18,343 bases of DNA from Candidatus Aenigmatarchaeota archaeon (GTDB taxonomy: Archaea; Aenigmatarchaeota; Aenigmatarchaeia; GW2011-AR5), in NCBI GenBank assembly GCA_018304565.1, contig JAGVVX010000012.1, positions 1 to 18,343 on the forward strand. Direction: 5' to 3'. Positions 1 through 5,604 of the stretch are shown here, piece by piece. Each line of letters starts with the position of its first letter. Within the stretch, counting starts at the first letter, position 1. Both the position numbers and the translations under genes were made by a program. Under the pieces are notes generated by a model. It worked only from the letters and a program-made list of their open reading frames with translations, had not been told where the DNA came from and ran no database searches.

Positions 1-120
1 AAATGCTATGAAATGAATCTTAATGGTAAACAGAGGAGATACAAACTAAATGACATTCTAGAGGATCTAAATAAGCGGGATCCCCAGAGACTATATGCCA
101 AACACGAAACAGAAAGATAG
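1..120 (+). CDS. C-terminal end of an intron-encoded ORF (probable homing endonuclease), partial
   Basis: The frame is open from the first base and ends with TAG at 118-120, giving 39 residues that end in AKHETER. The segment is charged and rich in Lys, Arg and Asn, like the tail of a homing endonuclease, but no catalytic motif lies inside the window, so the family is inferred only from position. The ORF runs into the group I intron core: the 5' strand of P7 (89-94) and part of the P8 region lie inside its last codons. Endonuclease genes that overlap intron core sequence are well known. The 5' part lies before the window. Confidence 0.5.
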   Translation, partial: KCYEMNLNGKQRRYKLNDILEDLNKRDPQRLYAKHETER

Positions 121-215
121 AATCGCTGTTGAGTGAAGATATAGTCCGAACCTCATAGAAATATGAGGAAGCTTGTAGAAATGCAAGCTCGCCTATCATT
201 AATTGATAGGTCTAA
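1..215 (+). ncRNA. Group I intron in the 23S rRNA gene, 3' half (core P7-P8-P9)
   Basis: The conserved group I R and S segments are visible. GACTAT (89-94) pairs with ATAGTC (141-146) to form P7, and the S segment has the typical AAGATATAGTCC form. P8 is AACAG (108-112) with CTGTT (126-130). Three tandem P9-type hairpins follow: 151-168 (7 bp, GAAA loop), 170-189 (8 bp, GAAA loop) and 192-210 (7 bp, TTAAT loop). P3-P6 and the 5' splice site lie upstream of the window. The 3' splice site is not resolved. Exon-like sequence starts after the last hairpin and the host site appears to lie in the helix 69-71 region (E. coli about 1910-1935), but matching there is poor. Group I introns in archaeal rRNA have been reported, so the class is plausible here. 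Confidence 0.8.
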
Positions 216-291
216 AGTAACAGAATTGAGCGTAAAATCCTATCACGACTAAAAAACGTCATGTTAGAGGATTCGTTAAATCCCTTGCCAA

Positions 292-348
292 TTAAATAAG
301 CTTTTTCTTTGGAAAAGAAAAACCTTGGAAAAAGAAAAGGAAAAGGCT
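292..348 (+). other. 57-nt insertion in 23S rRNA at the L1949-equivalent site
   Basis: The rRNA hairpin that in E. coli is GUCGG-GUAAGUU-CCGAC is here GCCAA (287-291) ... GTAACAG (349-355) TTGGC (356-360). Flank and loop are kept, but 57 nt lie between GCCAA and the loop. The insert is purine/pyrimidine-biased and contains a hairpin of 9 bp (TTTTTCTTT with AAAGAAAAA around a GGA loop). It could be a tolerated expansion, a remnant of a lost intron or a very small intron. No bulge-helix-bulge motif was found. Confidence 0.6.
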
Positions 349-810
349 GTAACAGTTGGCCTGCATGATAGATTAACCAGATGGGTGCTGTCCCGAACTG
401 GAACTCGGCGAAACTATTGTTCTGGTGATTAGGCCAGAGACCTCCAGTGGGAAGAGTAGACCCCGTAGAGCTTTACTATAGCTTGTTGTTGTGGTTGAGT
501 TGGGATTGCATAGTGTAGGTAGGAGCTTCGGCGACAATGTAACACTACCCTTTCTTGACTCTACTGCTTAACGCGAAAGCGTGACAGCAGCAGGTGGATA
601 GTTTGACTGGGGCGGTACGCCTTTGAAAATGTATCAAAGGCCCTCAAAGTGCAGCTCACCGCGGTCAGAAATCGCGGGTAGAGTGCAAACGCAAAAGCTG
701 CATTGATTGGACTCCTAACATAATGGTGTCCAACCGTGAAAGCGTGAGTTAGCGATACGCAGTTTGGCCTAGATGGCTGACTGTGACATGAGAAAAGCTA
801 CCTCGGGGAT

Positions 811-1571
811 AGATTTATAAGTGTCTACAAGAAAATATTTCCATGCTAGAGAAAGGTTTTGTTTTTGGTGCAAGTCACGACGGAATTGTTTATTACAGCA
901 AAAACAAAAATGAATATGGATTGGAAATCGATCAGAAATCTAAGGAATGGCTAGAAATAGTACAACAAATTCTAGCAAACGCCTATAACAAAAAATCAAC
1001 ACTAAGGCAAAGAAAGAATGGATATTTTAGATTGAATGTCTATTCTAAAAGTCTTTACTTAGAACTTCTGAAATTGAAAGAAAATCCAGAATTAGTTCTT
1101 GAACAGAGCAAAGACTTTCAGACAGGATTTCTTCAAGGCATTTTTGATGCTGAAGGAAGTATTCGTCTGGAACGTAATCATATAACAATAAGCTCCAAGA
1201 ATCCAAAGACAATAAAAATCGTGACAAAGCTTCTGAATAAATTAGATATCAGAATTGGAAAACCGTTCAAGGACAAAAATAATGTGATAAGCATACCTTT
1301 CTACGGCAAGGATAATATGCTCAAGTTTAAGGATCATGTAGGTTTTAGACATCCTGAAAAAAGAAAACGACTTGAGGCCCTTCTTGATAAAAATCGCTTG
1401 TAAATCCCCTATAATGGTGTCGTGGCGGGTGAGAGTTCTTATCCGCAGGCCTGAAAGTCTGACTCTTTAATTGGAAGTCAAAGTTAGCTTAATCAAAACT
1501 TATTCAGAGCTATCTTTGCCTTTATAGCAGTTTTAGCCAAACGAAGAGCTCAGATGTGCTCAGGTCTGGTG
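811..1571 (+). ncRNA. Group I intron at 23S position L2449-equivalent, with endonuclease ORF
   Basis: The 5' exon ends at GGGGAT (805-810), equal to U2449 in E. coli numbering, and rRNA matching stops there. The core lies after the internal ORF. P3 is likely ATAATGGT (1411-1418) with GCCTTTAT (1518-1525), one mismatch. P4 is GCGGGT (1425-1430) with ATCCGC (1441-1446). P5 is GAG/CTT (1431-1440), and a P6a hairpin is TGACT (1460-1464) with AGTCA (1476-1480). P7 is GAGCT (1507-1511) with AGCTC (1547-1551), the latter preceded by the usual AAG. The ORF lies before P3, in the P1-P2 region; ATCCCC (1404-1409) can pair with the exon end GGGGAT. The 3' end is uncertain. G1571 followed by AACA would restore the invariant exon start after U2449, but further unmatched sequence runs to about 1665. 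Confidence 0.75.
843..1403 (+). CDS. LAGLIDADG homing endonuclease (intron-encoded)
   Basis: A 186-residue protein with two LAGLIDADG-type motifs, so it should act as a monomer that cuts the intronless 23S allele near the L2449 site and drives intron homing. The first motif is degenerate (FVFGASHDG, residues 6-14) but keeps the acidic residue Asp13 before Gly. The second is clear (GFLQGIFDAEGS, residues 95-106) with Glu104 in the catalytic place. The rest is Lys/Asn-rich and AT-rich compared with the flanking rRNA. The start at 843 is 32 nt after the 5' splice site, with no clear Shine-Dalgarno. The intact frame and preserved acidic residues suggest it may still be active; the weak first motif could also mean a maturase-like or decaying protein. 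Confidence 0.9.
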   Translation: MLEKGFVFGASHDGIVYYSKNKNEYGLEIDQKSKEWLEIVQQILANAYNKKSTLRQRKNGYFRLNVYSKSLYLELLKLKENPELVLEQSKDFQTGFLQGIFDAEGSIRLERNHITISSKNPKTIKIVTKLLNKLDIRIGKPFKDKNNVISIPFYGKDNMLKFKDHVGFRHPEKRKRLEALLDKNRL

Positions 1572-2092
1572 AACAAATCCTGATACCCTCAACTGATAGA
1601 CTAAGCAAATTGCTTTGTATGAAATTCAGCGTTAGTATCAGGATAAGTTGATTTACCTAGCGCTTAGGCGCGATGCGGAGAACAAATCGACCCCGTGCGT
1701 TGCGGCGTCGCTGTCGGCTCGTCCTCTCCTGGCTGTGCAGCAGCAGCCAAGGGTGCTGGAGTTCACAGATTAAAAGGGCACGTTAGCTGGGTTCAGAACG
1801 GTGTGAGCCAGTTTGGTCTATATCTGCTGGAGGTGTTTTTGCCTGAGAGAAAGGAAGGATAAGTACGAAAGGAACATCCTTTCGGGGCCTCTAGTGTACC
1901 GGTTGTCTGACAAGGCATCGCCGGGTAGCCACGCCCCATGTGGATAAGGGCTGAAGGCATCTAAGCCCCAAGCCACTCTCGAAAAGAGGCAATCGGCGCT
2001 GGAAGACGACCAGATATGGAAGCAGGGTGTACGCATCAAGCGCAAGCGAGATGTTCAGCTCATGCTCTCCTAAGCCAATGCTAGCCTTTAAA

Positions 2093-2133
2093 ATCGCACA
2101 GTTGCGGCTGTGTGATCCAAGATGTATTCTTGG
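2093..2133 (+). other. Two hairpins directly after the 23S 3' end
   Basis: A 9-bp hairpin (2093-2101 with 2108-2116, one G-U pair, loop TTGCGG) is followed at once by a 6-bp hairpin CCAAGA/TCTTGG (2117-2133). A T-rich stretch comes later, around 2167-2173. These could be processing or termination signals for the rRNA transcript. No 5S rRNA or tRNA follows. Confidence 0.45.
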
Positions 2134-2184
2134 CCTCCGGACCTGTGAATTCTGCTTTACTCTAATTATTTTTGCATAATCTTG

Positions 2185-2283
2185 GGAGAAGCGATGCTTC
2201 TCCGAGATCTTCAGAGAAACTTCGTTTCTCTGAGATTCCGAAATCCTTTGGATTTCGAGAATTCCAAAAAGCTACGCTTTTTG
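2185..2283 (+). repeat. Array of four perfect hairpins with 3-nt loops
   Basis: Four perfect inverted repeats follow one another: 2185-2203 (8 bp, loop GAT), 2211-2233 (10 bp, loop TTC), 2239-2257 (8 bp, loop TTT) and 2265-2283 (8 bp, loop TAC). Stem sequences all differ, but start-to-start spacing is regular (26, 28, 26) and the 5-7-nt linkers are similar (GAGATCT, GATTC, AGAATTC). It is not a CRISPR, because the repeated unit is the shape rather than the sequence. Function is unknown; an RNA structure in the rRNA 3' trailer or tandem palindromic elements are options. Confidence 0.7.
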
Positions 2284-2338
2284 AGAAAGTAGGTTAAGGA
2301 ATATATAACCTGTTATAGGAAATCATATATATTGTTTA

Positions 2339-2423
2339 CTTTCGTTTCGCAACGCTACACCTTTTAAGGTGTAGATGGATGGTATGCGAAACGAAAGCGG
2401 ACGCACCACCCTTTAGGGTGGTG
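2339..2423 (+). other. Nested hairpin structure (13-bp stem with inner hairpin, then a third hairpin)
   Basis: An uninterrupted 13-bp stem (2339-2351 with 2385-2397) encloses a 9-bp hairpin (2355-2363 with 2366-2374). A 9-bp hairpin CACCACCCT/AGGGTGGTG (2404-2423) follows. It looks like a structured RNA or the end of a mobile element. It lies upstream of the promoter-like word at 2437 and is not obviously a protein-coding leader. No known family was recognised. Confidence 0.5.
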
Positions 2424-2436
2424 AGGCATCACATTG

Positions 2437-2450
2437 TAGTAGTTTAATAG
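2437..2450 (+). promoter_or_regulatory. Promoter-like box TAGTAGTTTAATAG
   Basis: The 14-nt word occurs here and again at 2822-2835, each time upstream of a small plus-strand gene. It contains a TATA-like TTTAATAG, 20-30 nt before the ATG at 2470, which fits an archaeal promoter with a very short leader. Confidence 0.5.
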
Positions 2451-2469
2451 TATCCAAAGGGTAATTTCT

Positions 2470-2655
2470 ATGATAAAACACAATCTTACAGGCAAAGTTA
2501 CGCGAGCCGGCACAGTTGCAGCTTCTGACGGTAAGTATTACAGGCTGAGGGCAGGAGATGTTGCCTGTTACAAAGAAGGCGCAATAGTCGAATTCAAGCC
2601 AAGCAGTGGTTACGCGCTTTATGTCAAAAGGCAAGAGAAGAGGGCTTTGACGTAG
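2470..2655 (+). CDS. Hypothetical small protein, 61 aa
   Basis: The product begins MIKHNLTGKVTRAGTVAA and is basic, with alternating hydrophobic residues that suggest a small beta-rich (OB- or SH3-like) fold, perhaps nucleic-acid binding. That is only an impression from composition. It has no signal peptide or membrane segment. The start is supported by the promoter-like box 20-30 nt upstream. It lies between structured spacers, with no operon partner. I do not recognise the family. Confidence 0.55.
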   Translation: MIKHNLTGKVTRAGTVAASDGKYYRLRAGDVACYKEGAIVEFKPSSGYALYVKRQEKRALT

Positions 2656-2871
2656 GTTAACATCTAGCCTCTTGATCAGAGAAATCAATATAAACCCACA
2701 AAACCATAATAACGGTGTTAAGGGTGTGGGATTTCTGTGGGAATCCTAAATTTCAGATTACGGTAAGCTATTGGTGTGTGGAAAGAAGTGGAATATAGGA
2801 TAACAACTTTTGGTAAGAAGTTAGTAGTTTAATAGTTATTATTTTATCAAAAAAATCTTTGGTGGTGTGGT
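2656..2871 (+). other. Spacer with weak structure and a second promoter-like box
   Basis: The spacer holds G-rich sequence (2715-2745) with short inverted repeats, for example CCCACA pairing with TGTGGG, and the second copy of the TAGTAGTTTAATAG word at 2822-2835. No gene is convincing. A small RNA starting near 2715 behind a TATA-like AATATAAAC cannot be excluded. Confidence 0.3.
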
Positions 2872-3021
2872 ATGATGAAAAAGAAGACAAGCAAGACAAA
2901 CAAATATGGTTTGCCATCTGCAAAGAAGGTACATTACTGTGGCGACGGCTTCAGAGGACAGGTAGTCAAAGCTCGCGGTGTGGTTTTTTGCGGATTTTGC
3001 GGCAAAGAATTTAGACTTTAG
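2872..3021 (+). CDS. Small zinc-ribbon-like protein, 49 aa
   Basis: A 49-residue ORF begins MMKKKTSKTNKYG and ends VFCGFCGKEFRL. It has a very basic N-terminus, one HxC-type pair (His21-Tyr-Cys23) and a CxxC knuckle near the C-terminus, so four potential zinc ligands. This looks like a short zinc-binding protein, possibly nucleic-acid binding. A GGTGGTG ribosome-binding-like stretch (2861-2867) lies a few bases before the start, and the promoter-like box is about 40 nt upstream. ATG at 2875 is an equally possible start. No family is assigned. Confidence 0.6.
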   Translation: MMKKKTSKTNKYGLPSAKKVHYCGDGFRGQVVKARGVVFCGFCGKEFRL

Positions 3022-3281
3022 ACATCCAGATACATTTGACTGGCTTATTAGCAGGCTATTTCTATTATTTTAACCTACAAATGTATTTAAACCGGTTAGC
3101 CTTAAATGTTGGCGCAACTAAAGAAGATTGCCAGATTGTAACATCACGTTGCAATATTGCATCGAACCGAAGGTTCGTGCAGATTGTGCGAATGCATTGC
3201 ATTCAACACAATATGGATTTCTTTGCCATTTTCGCCCCAAAACCCCCTTTTGGGGCGGCTTATAATTCTTAGGGAATCGGC
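3022..3281 (+). repeat. Spacer with three perfect short-loop hairpins
   Basis: Perfect inverted repeats lie at 3163-3177 (6 bp, loop GAA), 3190-3204 (6 bp, loop ATT) and 3233-3257 (10 bp, loop CCCCC). A 78-codon frame crosses the region, but its sequence is dictated by these palindromes and it is not likely to be a gene. A TATA-like CTTATAATT (3259-3267) precedes the next gene. Confidence 0.55.
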
Positions 3282-3539
3282 ATGTCAGCAACTTATTCGA
3301 TCATGAAGAAAGCAGAACTCGGCATTCAAGGTATGGACATTGTCGAATCTACTTCAGGTCACAAACTTGTAGTTTTGCGAATGGTAGATCCTTTTGCTGG
3401 TGTACATTACGAAGCAGATAAGGGTCGTTACACCATCGTAAAAGGTTTTTATTTACAAGATTTGCCTGTTTCTGGAGACGAGGAGAGAAAAGTAGAATAT
3501 GAATCGCCGATTAATGAAGAATTTCGTTGGCCCTATTAG
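3282..3539 (+). CDS. Hypothetical protein, 85 aa
   Basis: The product begins MSATYSIMKKAELGIQG and is acidic toward the C-terminus, ending EEFRWPY. There is no signal peptide, membrane segment or recognised motif. Amino-acid use is balanced, unlike the palindrome-driven frames nearby, which supports a real gene. The TATA-like box ends 15 nt upstream of the start, which fits a leaderless message only loosely. A 6-bp hairpin with loop AGA (3552-3566) follows the stop and may act in termination. Function unknown. Confidence 0.5.
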   Translation: MSATYSIMKKAELGIQGMDIVESTSGHKLVVLRMVDPFAGVHYEADKGRYTIVKGFYLQDLPVSGDEERKVEYESPINEEFRWPY

Positions 3540-3551
3540 AAATTCATTAAA

Positions 3552-3566
3552 GGAAAGAGACTTTCC
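3552..3566 (+). terminator. Hairpin after the 3282-3539 gene
   Basis: GGAAAG and CTTTCC form a perfect 6-bp stem with an AGA loop, 12 nt after the stop codon. No T-run follows directly, so a terminator role is only a guess. Confidence 0.3.
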
Positions 3567-3626
3567 AGAACCAATAATCTTTGTCGTCAAATAATCTTTA
3601 TTAACCCTTTCTAGCATCATATCCTT

Positions 3627-4042
3627 GGTGACCTGTCAAGCAACCACCGGTCGGACCCTTATCTGAAATCCTTCCTAAAGGGAGGTATCGGAACCATAGG
3701 TTCTGATTGAGGAAGCTCTGTCCACTCTCATGAGAAGGACTGACACGGCTTCGCCGTGTCTTCACTCCTTGTGAAAAGGCGCGGCAAGCAAATTGCATGG
3801 CTGAGAAGCCATTGGCAGGAACAGAAACGATACTGGGGCATCGAGCAAACGCTGTGATATGCCGTGCGTGGTAAAACATGCGACCAGTTGAAACGGCCTG
3901 CTACACGCGGGTGTAAGTTTCAAACGCACAGACAAATGTTGCAAGGCCCCTTTTTCTTTGTAAAGAAAAAGGCCCCTGGGTTCAAAAAGAAACCGAGGCG
4001 CAAAGAAAAGGGCTTACAGAAGACGGGCTATGGCAGGTCACC
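3627..4042 (+). ncRNA. rnpB: RNase P RNA (archaeal type A)
   Basis: This is the catalytic RNA of ribonuclease P, which matures tRNA 5' ends. The ends pair as P1: GGTGACCTG (3627-3635) with CAGGTCACC (4034-4042), 9 perfect bp. Conserved regions can be read: a CR-I-like GAGGAAG (3709-3715), ACAGAAACGATAC (3821-3833) as in archaeal CR-IV, and ACAGAAGACGGGCTA (4016-4030), the CR-V segment just before the P1 3' strand. A GACACGGC/GCCGTGTC hairpin with a TTC loop lies around 3743-3765. At about 416 nt it is within the family range. A TATA-like TTTATTAA (3597-3604) lies about 25 nt upstream of the 5' end. Confidence 0.9.
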
Positions 4043-4105
4043 TATATTCATATAACGGGCTACTAAAAGTGGGTTAACAATCACAGACATACTCTTTTTC
4101 CGTCC

Positions 4106-4195
4106 TAGGCTTGAAGTTCTGCAGGAACTGCAGCAGGCAGTCGGACAGCTCTGCAAGGTTTTGTTGCTGGTGTGGGTTAGAAGTGGGGCAGCCTA
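4106..4195 (+). ncRNA. Possible small structured RNA
   Basis: TAGGCT (4106-4111) pairs perfectly with AGCCTA (4190-4195), followed at once by five T. Inside is a 5-bp hairpin AGTTC/GAACT. The preceding sequence has an AT-rich box (4043-4055). A closing stem plus T-run is the shape of a short transcript with its terminator. It does not fit a tRNA, C/D box or SRP RNA by eye. The call is tentative. Confidence 0.3.
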
Positions 4196-4207
4196 TTTTT
4201 AAAAACG

Positions 4208-4232
4208 AATTCCACCAGTCTTCAGACGGTGG
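4208..4232 (+). repeat. Solitary IS200/IS605-like end palindrome
   Basis: AATTCCACCAGTC (4208-4220) is identical to the 13 nt that start the left-end hairpin of the IS200 element at 17596-17608. Here the stem is CCACC-A-GTC with GAC-GGTGG around TTCA, with one bulged A. No transposase gene accompanies it, so it may be the relic of an element or a chance match to a palindromic family. Confidence 0.45.
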
Positions 4233-4327
4233 ATGCGTAATCTAGTTCTGTATACAAATAATAAATTTGTTTTATCGTGAAGTATAGAGGATCATGAAGA
4301 ACTCATCTATCAACTCTTTAGTGTAAT

Positions 4328-4357
4328 TTAAAGTAACTTAAAGTAAATTTAAAGTAA
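4328..4357 (+). repeat. Three TTAAAGTAA iterons
   Basis: TTAAAGTAA is repeated at 4328-4336, 4338-4346 and 4349-4357, with start-to-start spacing of 10 and 11 bp, close to one helical turn. GTATAC occurs on both sides (4251-4256 and 4362-4367). The spacing suggests a protein-binding site read from one face of the helix. The rest of 4233-4476 is AT-rich and holds no gene. Confidence 0.55.
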
Positions 4358-4403
4358 TTTGTGTATACAACTCAAATAGGGATACTATCATCTAAGAAAT
4401 AGA

Positions 4404-4449
4404 TAACCTGTAATGTGAGTATGGGTGGCTTGTCTTACCTGTAAGCCAC
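4404..4449 (-). terminator. Repeat and 7-bp hairpin downstream of the HNH gene
   Basis: TAACCTGTAATGT (4404-4416) matches 5605-5617 exactly, in the same orientation. GTGGCTT (4425-4431) and AAGCCAC (4443-4449) form a 7-bp hairpin about 30 nt past the end of the minus-strand HNH gene, which may mark its 3' end. Confidence 0.35.
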
Positions 4450-4476
4450 AATGCAGGCTACAACTTCTTTTTGGTT

Positions 4477-5016
4477 CTAATTCCATCCATGTTTTATGTT
4501 GCCCAAAGTCATTTTGTGGTACCGAACCCAGTTACTGTACATATCAGTCGGGCTTTTTCTAGACGTCACAAAACCTAACAGCTTTTTGAGATACTCCCTG
4601 TCCATCTTGAAGGGGGCCTTATTTTTCAGACCTAGAAAAGCTATAATCTCCGTGTCAGCTGATCCTTTATCTCTCATTTCCCTTGTTATCCTAACTATGT
4701 CGCTTTGACTATACTTTGCTTCTTGATAGAGATCGACAATACCTTGGATAACGCAACCTTGGCCGGAGTGCTTGACAAGATTGCACATCTGACAAACTAT
4801 CTGAAAGTTGACGTCTGAATTATTTTCAGGATCGCCGTCGATATGGTCTACAATCTGGTATTTGTCAGATCGGTAGCCGCAATAGGCGCAGGTAAAGTTA
4901 TCGCGTGCGAGAATTCTCTGCCTCAAGGCCTTCCATTCATCGCCTTCAAGCTTCTTGCTTTGCGCCGAATTTCTCCACCTTTCGGGCGGTGCGAATGATG
5001 GAAAAAGGATTTTCAT
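4477..5016 (-). CDS. HNH endonuclease
   Basis: A 179-residue protein with a complete HNH (beta-beta-alpha-metal) nuclease. Zinc knuckles are Cys43-x2-Cys46 and Cys75-x2-Cys78, and the catalytic stretch VDHIDGD (56-62) has the general-base His58 followed by the Asn/Asp-rich segment typical of the fold. The C-terminal half (about 95-179) is helical and basic and may bind DNA; it is not recognised. Its start lies 6 nt after the stop of the exonuclease gene, so the two should be co-transcribed and may act together. It could belong to a mobile or defence-type nuclease set; no intron or restriction methylase is nearby. It may instead be a free-standing HNH gene. Confidence 0.88.
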   Translation of the reverse strand: MKILFPSFAPPERWRNSAQSKKLEGDEWKALRQRILARDNFTCAYCGYRSDKYQIVDHIDGDPENNSDVNFQIVCQMCNLVKHSGQGCVIQGIVDLYQEAKYSQSDIVRITREMRDKGSADTEIIAFLGLKNKAPFKMDREYLKKLLGFVTSRKSPTDMYSNWVRYHKMTLGNIKHGWN

Positions 5017-5022
5017 ACTTAT

Positions 5023-5514
5023 CTACCACTTTACTGGTATCTGTTTAATTTCTCGGTTTACATCGCATTTAACCCATCCTTGCGTTTTGCCATGTAGATA
5101 GAGTTTCTTGAGAATCTCTATGTCATTTCTGCAGTAGTCTTTTACTTCGTCATGCTTGCCCTCTTTCCAGAGACGCGGCATATCTAATGGGTTACCTGTC
5201 TTGCCATCTCCAAAAGTATTTTTAGCTAAGTCATCTAATTTTAAGAATCTTTGTACAACCTTTTCAATTTCGAGCATTGTATCTAATGTATTTGCTTCAA
5301 GCATAGAAGGGACGTCAAAACCTGCATAAGGGTTCAAAACGAGGTAATCAAATCCTAGTATATTATGACCTACTACTAGATCAGCAGACTTTAGAAGTTT
5401 GAGAAGATCTTCGACTTCTTTTTCAGTAAAGAACTCTATTGGCTTTTCCGGGTATCTACCACCAACTTCGATGAATAATCTCTGTGTTTCTAAATCAAAA
5501 TAACAAATTTTCAT
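5023..5514 (-). CDS. DEDDy 3'-5' exonuclease (PolB-exonuclease-like)
   Basis: A 163-residue RNase H-fold exonuclease with the full set of acidic residues: Exo I YFDLET with Asp7 and Glu9, Exo II GHNILGFD with Asn51 and Asp56, and Exo III YCRND with Tyr127 and Asp131, placing it in the DEDDy group. It resembles free-standing exonuclease domains related to family B DNA polymerases and would remove nucleotides from DNA (or RNA) 3' ends using two metal ions. No polymerase domain follows, and the size fits the exonuclease domain alone. It is the first gene of a two-gene unit with the HNH nuclease. An AT-rich box (around 5515-5545) precedes it on the minus strand. Confidence 0.88.
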   Translation of the reverse strand: MKICYFDLETQRLFIEVGGRYPEKPIEFFTEKEVEDLLKLLKSADLVVGHNILGFDYLVLNPYAGFDVPSMLEANTLDTMLEIEKVVQRFLKLDDLAKNTFGDGKTGNPLDMPRLWKEGKHDEVKDYCRNDIEILKKLYLHGKTQGWVKCDVNREIKQIPVKW

Positions 5515-5604
5515 AAATACTTGTAATCTGAAAAATACTTAATATCAATTCTATATGCTATGACGCCAATGACGCTCTCGTTCCAAATAACCTTCAAAAA
5601 CCGT

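Larger units (their letters stand above)
211..2090 (+). rRNA. rrl: 23S ribosomal RNA, 3' part, interrupted by introns
   Basis: Exon sequence follows archaeal 23S rRNA domains IV-VI. Recognised landmarks are the CCTGCATGA segment (360-368), GATTAACCAGA, the GACCCCGTAGAGCTTTACTA segment near 459-478, the P-loop region GTTTGACTGGGGCGGTACGC near 601-620, and GCTACCTCGGGGAT (797-810). After the second intron come GCTGGGTTCAGAAC, the sarcin-ricin stem-loop (1856-1880) and the GTGTACCGGTTGTC segment. The 5' boundary in the window is the unresolved 3' splice site of the first intron. The 3' end, near 2090, is estimated by alignment to known archaeal ends and is not exact. Several universally conserved positions differ. 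The gene continues upstream of the window. Confidence 0.93.

Noticed and set aside
811..1571. Archaeal bulge-helix-bulge intron
   Set aside because: No 3-nt bulge, 4-bp helix, 3-nt bulge arrangement could be drawn at the junction, while a group I core could.
2185..2283. CRISPR array
   Set aside because: The four units share only hairpin shape; there is no repeated sequence, spacers are 5-7 nt, and no cas genes are present.
2091..2469. 5S rRNA after 23S
   Set aside because: None of the conserved 5S segments was found; the region is occupied by hairpins.
3036..3272. 78-codon ORF in the spacer after the zinc-ribbon-like gene
   Set aside because: Its sequence is set by three perfect palindromes, composition is not protein-like, and no start signal is seen.
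3601..4055. Several ORFs of 60-92 codons on both strands
   Set aside because: They lie inside the RNase P RNA, whose conserved regions and P1 pairing explain the sequence.
4106..4195. tRNA or SRP RNA
   Set aside because: No 7-bp acceptor stem with D, anticodon and T arms, no TTCRANY T-loop and no SRP helix 8 consensus.
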